Source of the DNA: Loxodes magnus
Taxonomy: Eukaryota; Ciliophora; Karyorelictea; Loxodida; Loxodidae
NCBI GenBank assembly: GCA_946699065.1
Contig: CAMPDV010000273.1
Span: 186,001 to 250,000 of the forward strand
Direction: 5' to 3'
DNA length: 64,000 nucleotides
This document shows positions 62,772 through 64,000 of the stretch, piece after piece; position 1 is the stretch's first letter, and every line of letters begins with the position of its first letter. The notes beneath the pieces were generated by a model, which was not told where the DNA came from, searched no databases, and saw only the letters and a list, made by a program, of their open reading frames with translations. The position numbers and the translations under genes are program-made.

Positions 62772-64000
62772 CTAAAATTTTAAAATAGATATATGAATTA
62801 TAAAATATTTTATAATATATAATAAATAATTTTTTCTCAATTTTAAATAATAAAATCTTTCTAAAATTTTGTAATTTTATATTAAATAAACTAAAATAAT
62901 TAAACTTTTTATTTTTTTAATTTTTTGCTATTTTCAGTTTGAAGTTTTTTATTGCTCTTTTTTAATTAAAGTCTATCAAATCTAACTTATAGTTATTTTA
63001 AATTCTTTTTATTATTATTTTAAAATTATAATTAAAATTAATAAAAAGAGACGTTAAATTTAATTTTTTCATTAATAATTAAGTTTTTCTTAAAAATCAA
63101 GATTAACTATATCTGATTTTATTATAAAAAAGAAATATTAATTTTATTTCTTAGTTTAAACTTTTATATAATTAACAATTAAATTGTTAATTATAAAATA
63201 TGTAACTTTATTTATATAAAGAAAAGCTTAGCTAAGATGATTAATTATTAAAAATATTTGAATCACATGCCTCATTCATTTCAAGATATGTAGTATAAAT
63301 TTAAATTTATTAGAGATTTATATCTCTTTTTGAAAGCAAGTTTTAATTAATTCAAAAAGATTCTTTAAATTTTTACTTTAATCTAATTAAAAGCATGTTA
63401 AGTTTATTTAACTTTTATTGTTCCTCATCTAATATAATAAAACAAAAATATAAGAAATATCTAATTTTAGTATTTATAAATATAAATAAATAAAATTTTA
63501 ATTTTAGCGTAATAAGAGAATAATAGGAGATATTGGTAGTGTTAAAATATAAACTAATAGATGGAGTAATTTTATTCAAATTATTAGAAGAATAAATTAT
63601 GTCAAAAGAGAAAAATATATTATATGAAAAAAGGTAATTAAAATATATAAATTTATATAATTATTAAAATTAATAATATAATATATGTGATTGAAGTTTA
63701 TGTTATACAATACAATAATTGTATATTTTATATTCTGTTTAAAAGTCTAAATAATAGAATACAATGCATTTAAATTTTGAATATATTAATTAAATGAGAA
63801 TAAATAACTACAAGTAAAATAAAAGAATTTAAACTATAAAAATTATGAAGAATATAAATTATAAAATATAAGACAAAATTAAGTTAGAAGCTTTTTTTAA
63901 TATTTCTTAAATAATTTTTTTTATCAATTTATTTTAATCTTGATATTTCCTAAAAAATTCTTCAATTCTTCAATTTCTAAAATTATTGGCAATCAAACAA
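62772..64000. other. AT-rich stretch to the window end
   Basis: No gene, repeat or structured element recognised on either strand. Confidence 0.4.

Overview
ORGANISM. This is very AT-rich eukaryotic nuclear DNA from a ciliate with a reassigned genetic code. In the best-anchored gene (a calcium-dependent protein kinase, 10794-12349), TAA and TAG fall where glutamine is expected. Two in-frame TGA codons fall where the kinase family has tryptophan, and the gene then ends on TGA. TAA/TAG = Gln with TGA = Trp or stop is the karyorelict code (Loxodes, Parduczia), so a karyorelict is my best guess. A Condylostoma-like heterotrich with three ambiguous stops is the alternative. Introns are tiny: the ones I can place are 14-19 nt with GT-AG ends. 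Because TGA is the only effective stop and introns are so short, almost every frame is open. ORF length is therefore weak evidence here, and I relied on protein motifs, paralogue comparison and codon structure.

LAYOUT. 1-3480 (+) is the C-terminal part of a large parallel beta-helix, cysteine-rich, multi-pass membrane protein. 3830-9250 is mostly decayed retroelements and SINE-like repeats. 10794-14911 is a gene cluster: the kinase, a membrane RING-type ubiquitin ligase, and a convergent small membrane-protein ORF. 15334-19690 holds a GC-rich island, a small gene and several retroelement pieces. 19925-25345 is a 5.4-kb unit carrying one gene; it is duplicated at 53405-58825. 25500-28860 is a broken, partly inverted paralogue of the beta-helix gene with a retroelement between its parts. 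30895-39626 (-) is a nearly 9-kb beta-helix gene with a signal peptide at its start. 40340-46870 is a 6.5-kb AT desert. 46880-52849 is a second retroelement graveyard. 59922-62771 holds two or three putative genes of unknown function, one (61464-62771) with two tiny introns.

HOW THE PARTS FIT. The window combines three things. One is ordinary host genes: signalling (kinase), ubiquitin transfer (RING) and cell-surface beta-helix proteins. Another is a local family of beta-helix genes in three states: 3'-end partial at the window edge, apparently full length, and rearranged pseudogene. The third is a dense load of small gag-like retroelements, many ending in (ATT)n, plus fragments of a LINE-type reverse transcriptase and of its C-terminal zinc finger. 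I saw no CRISPR array, no bacterial genes, and no convincing rRNA or intact tRNA gene.
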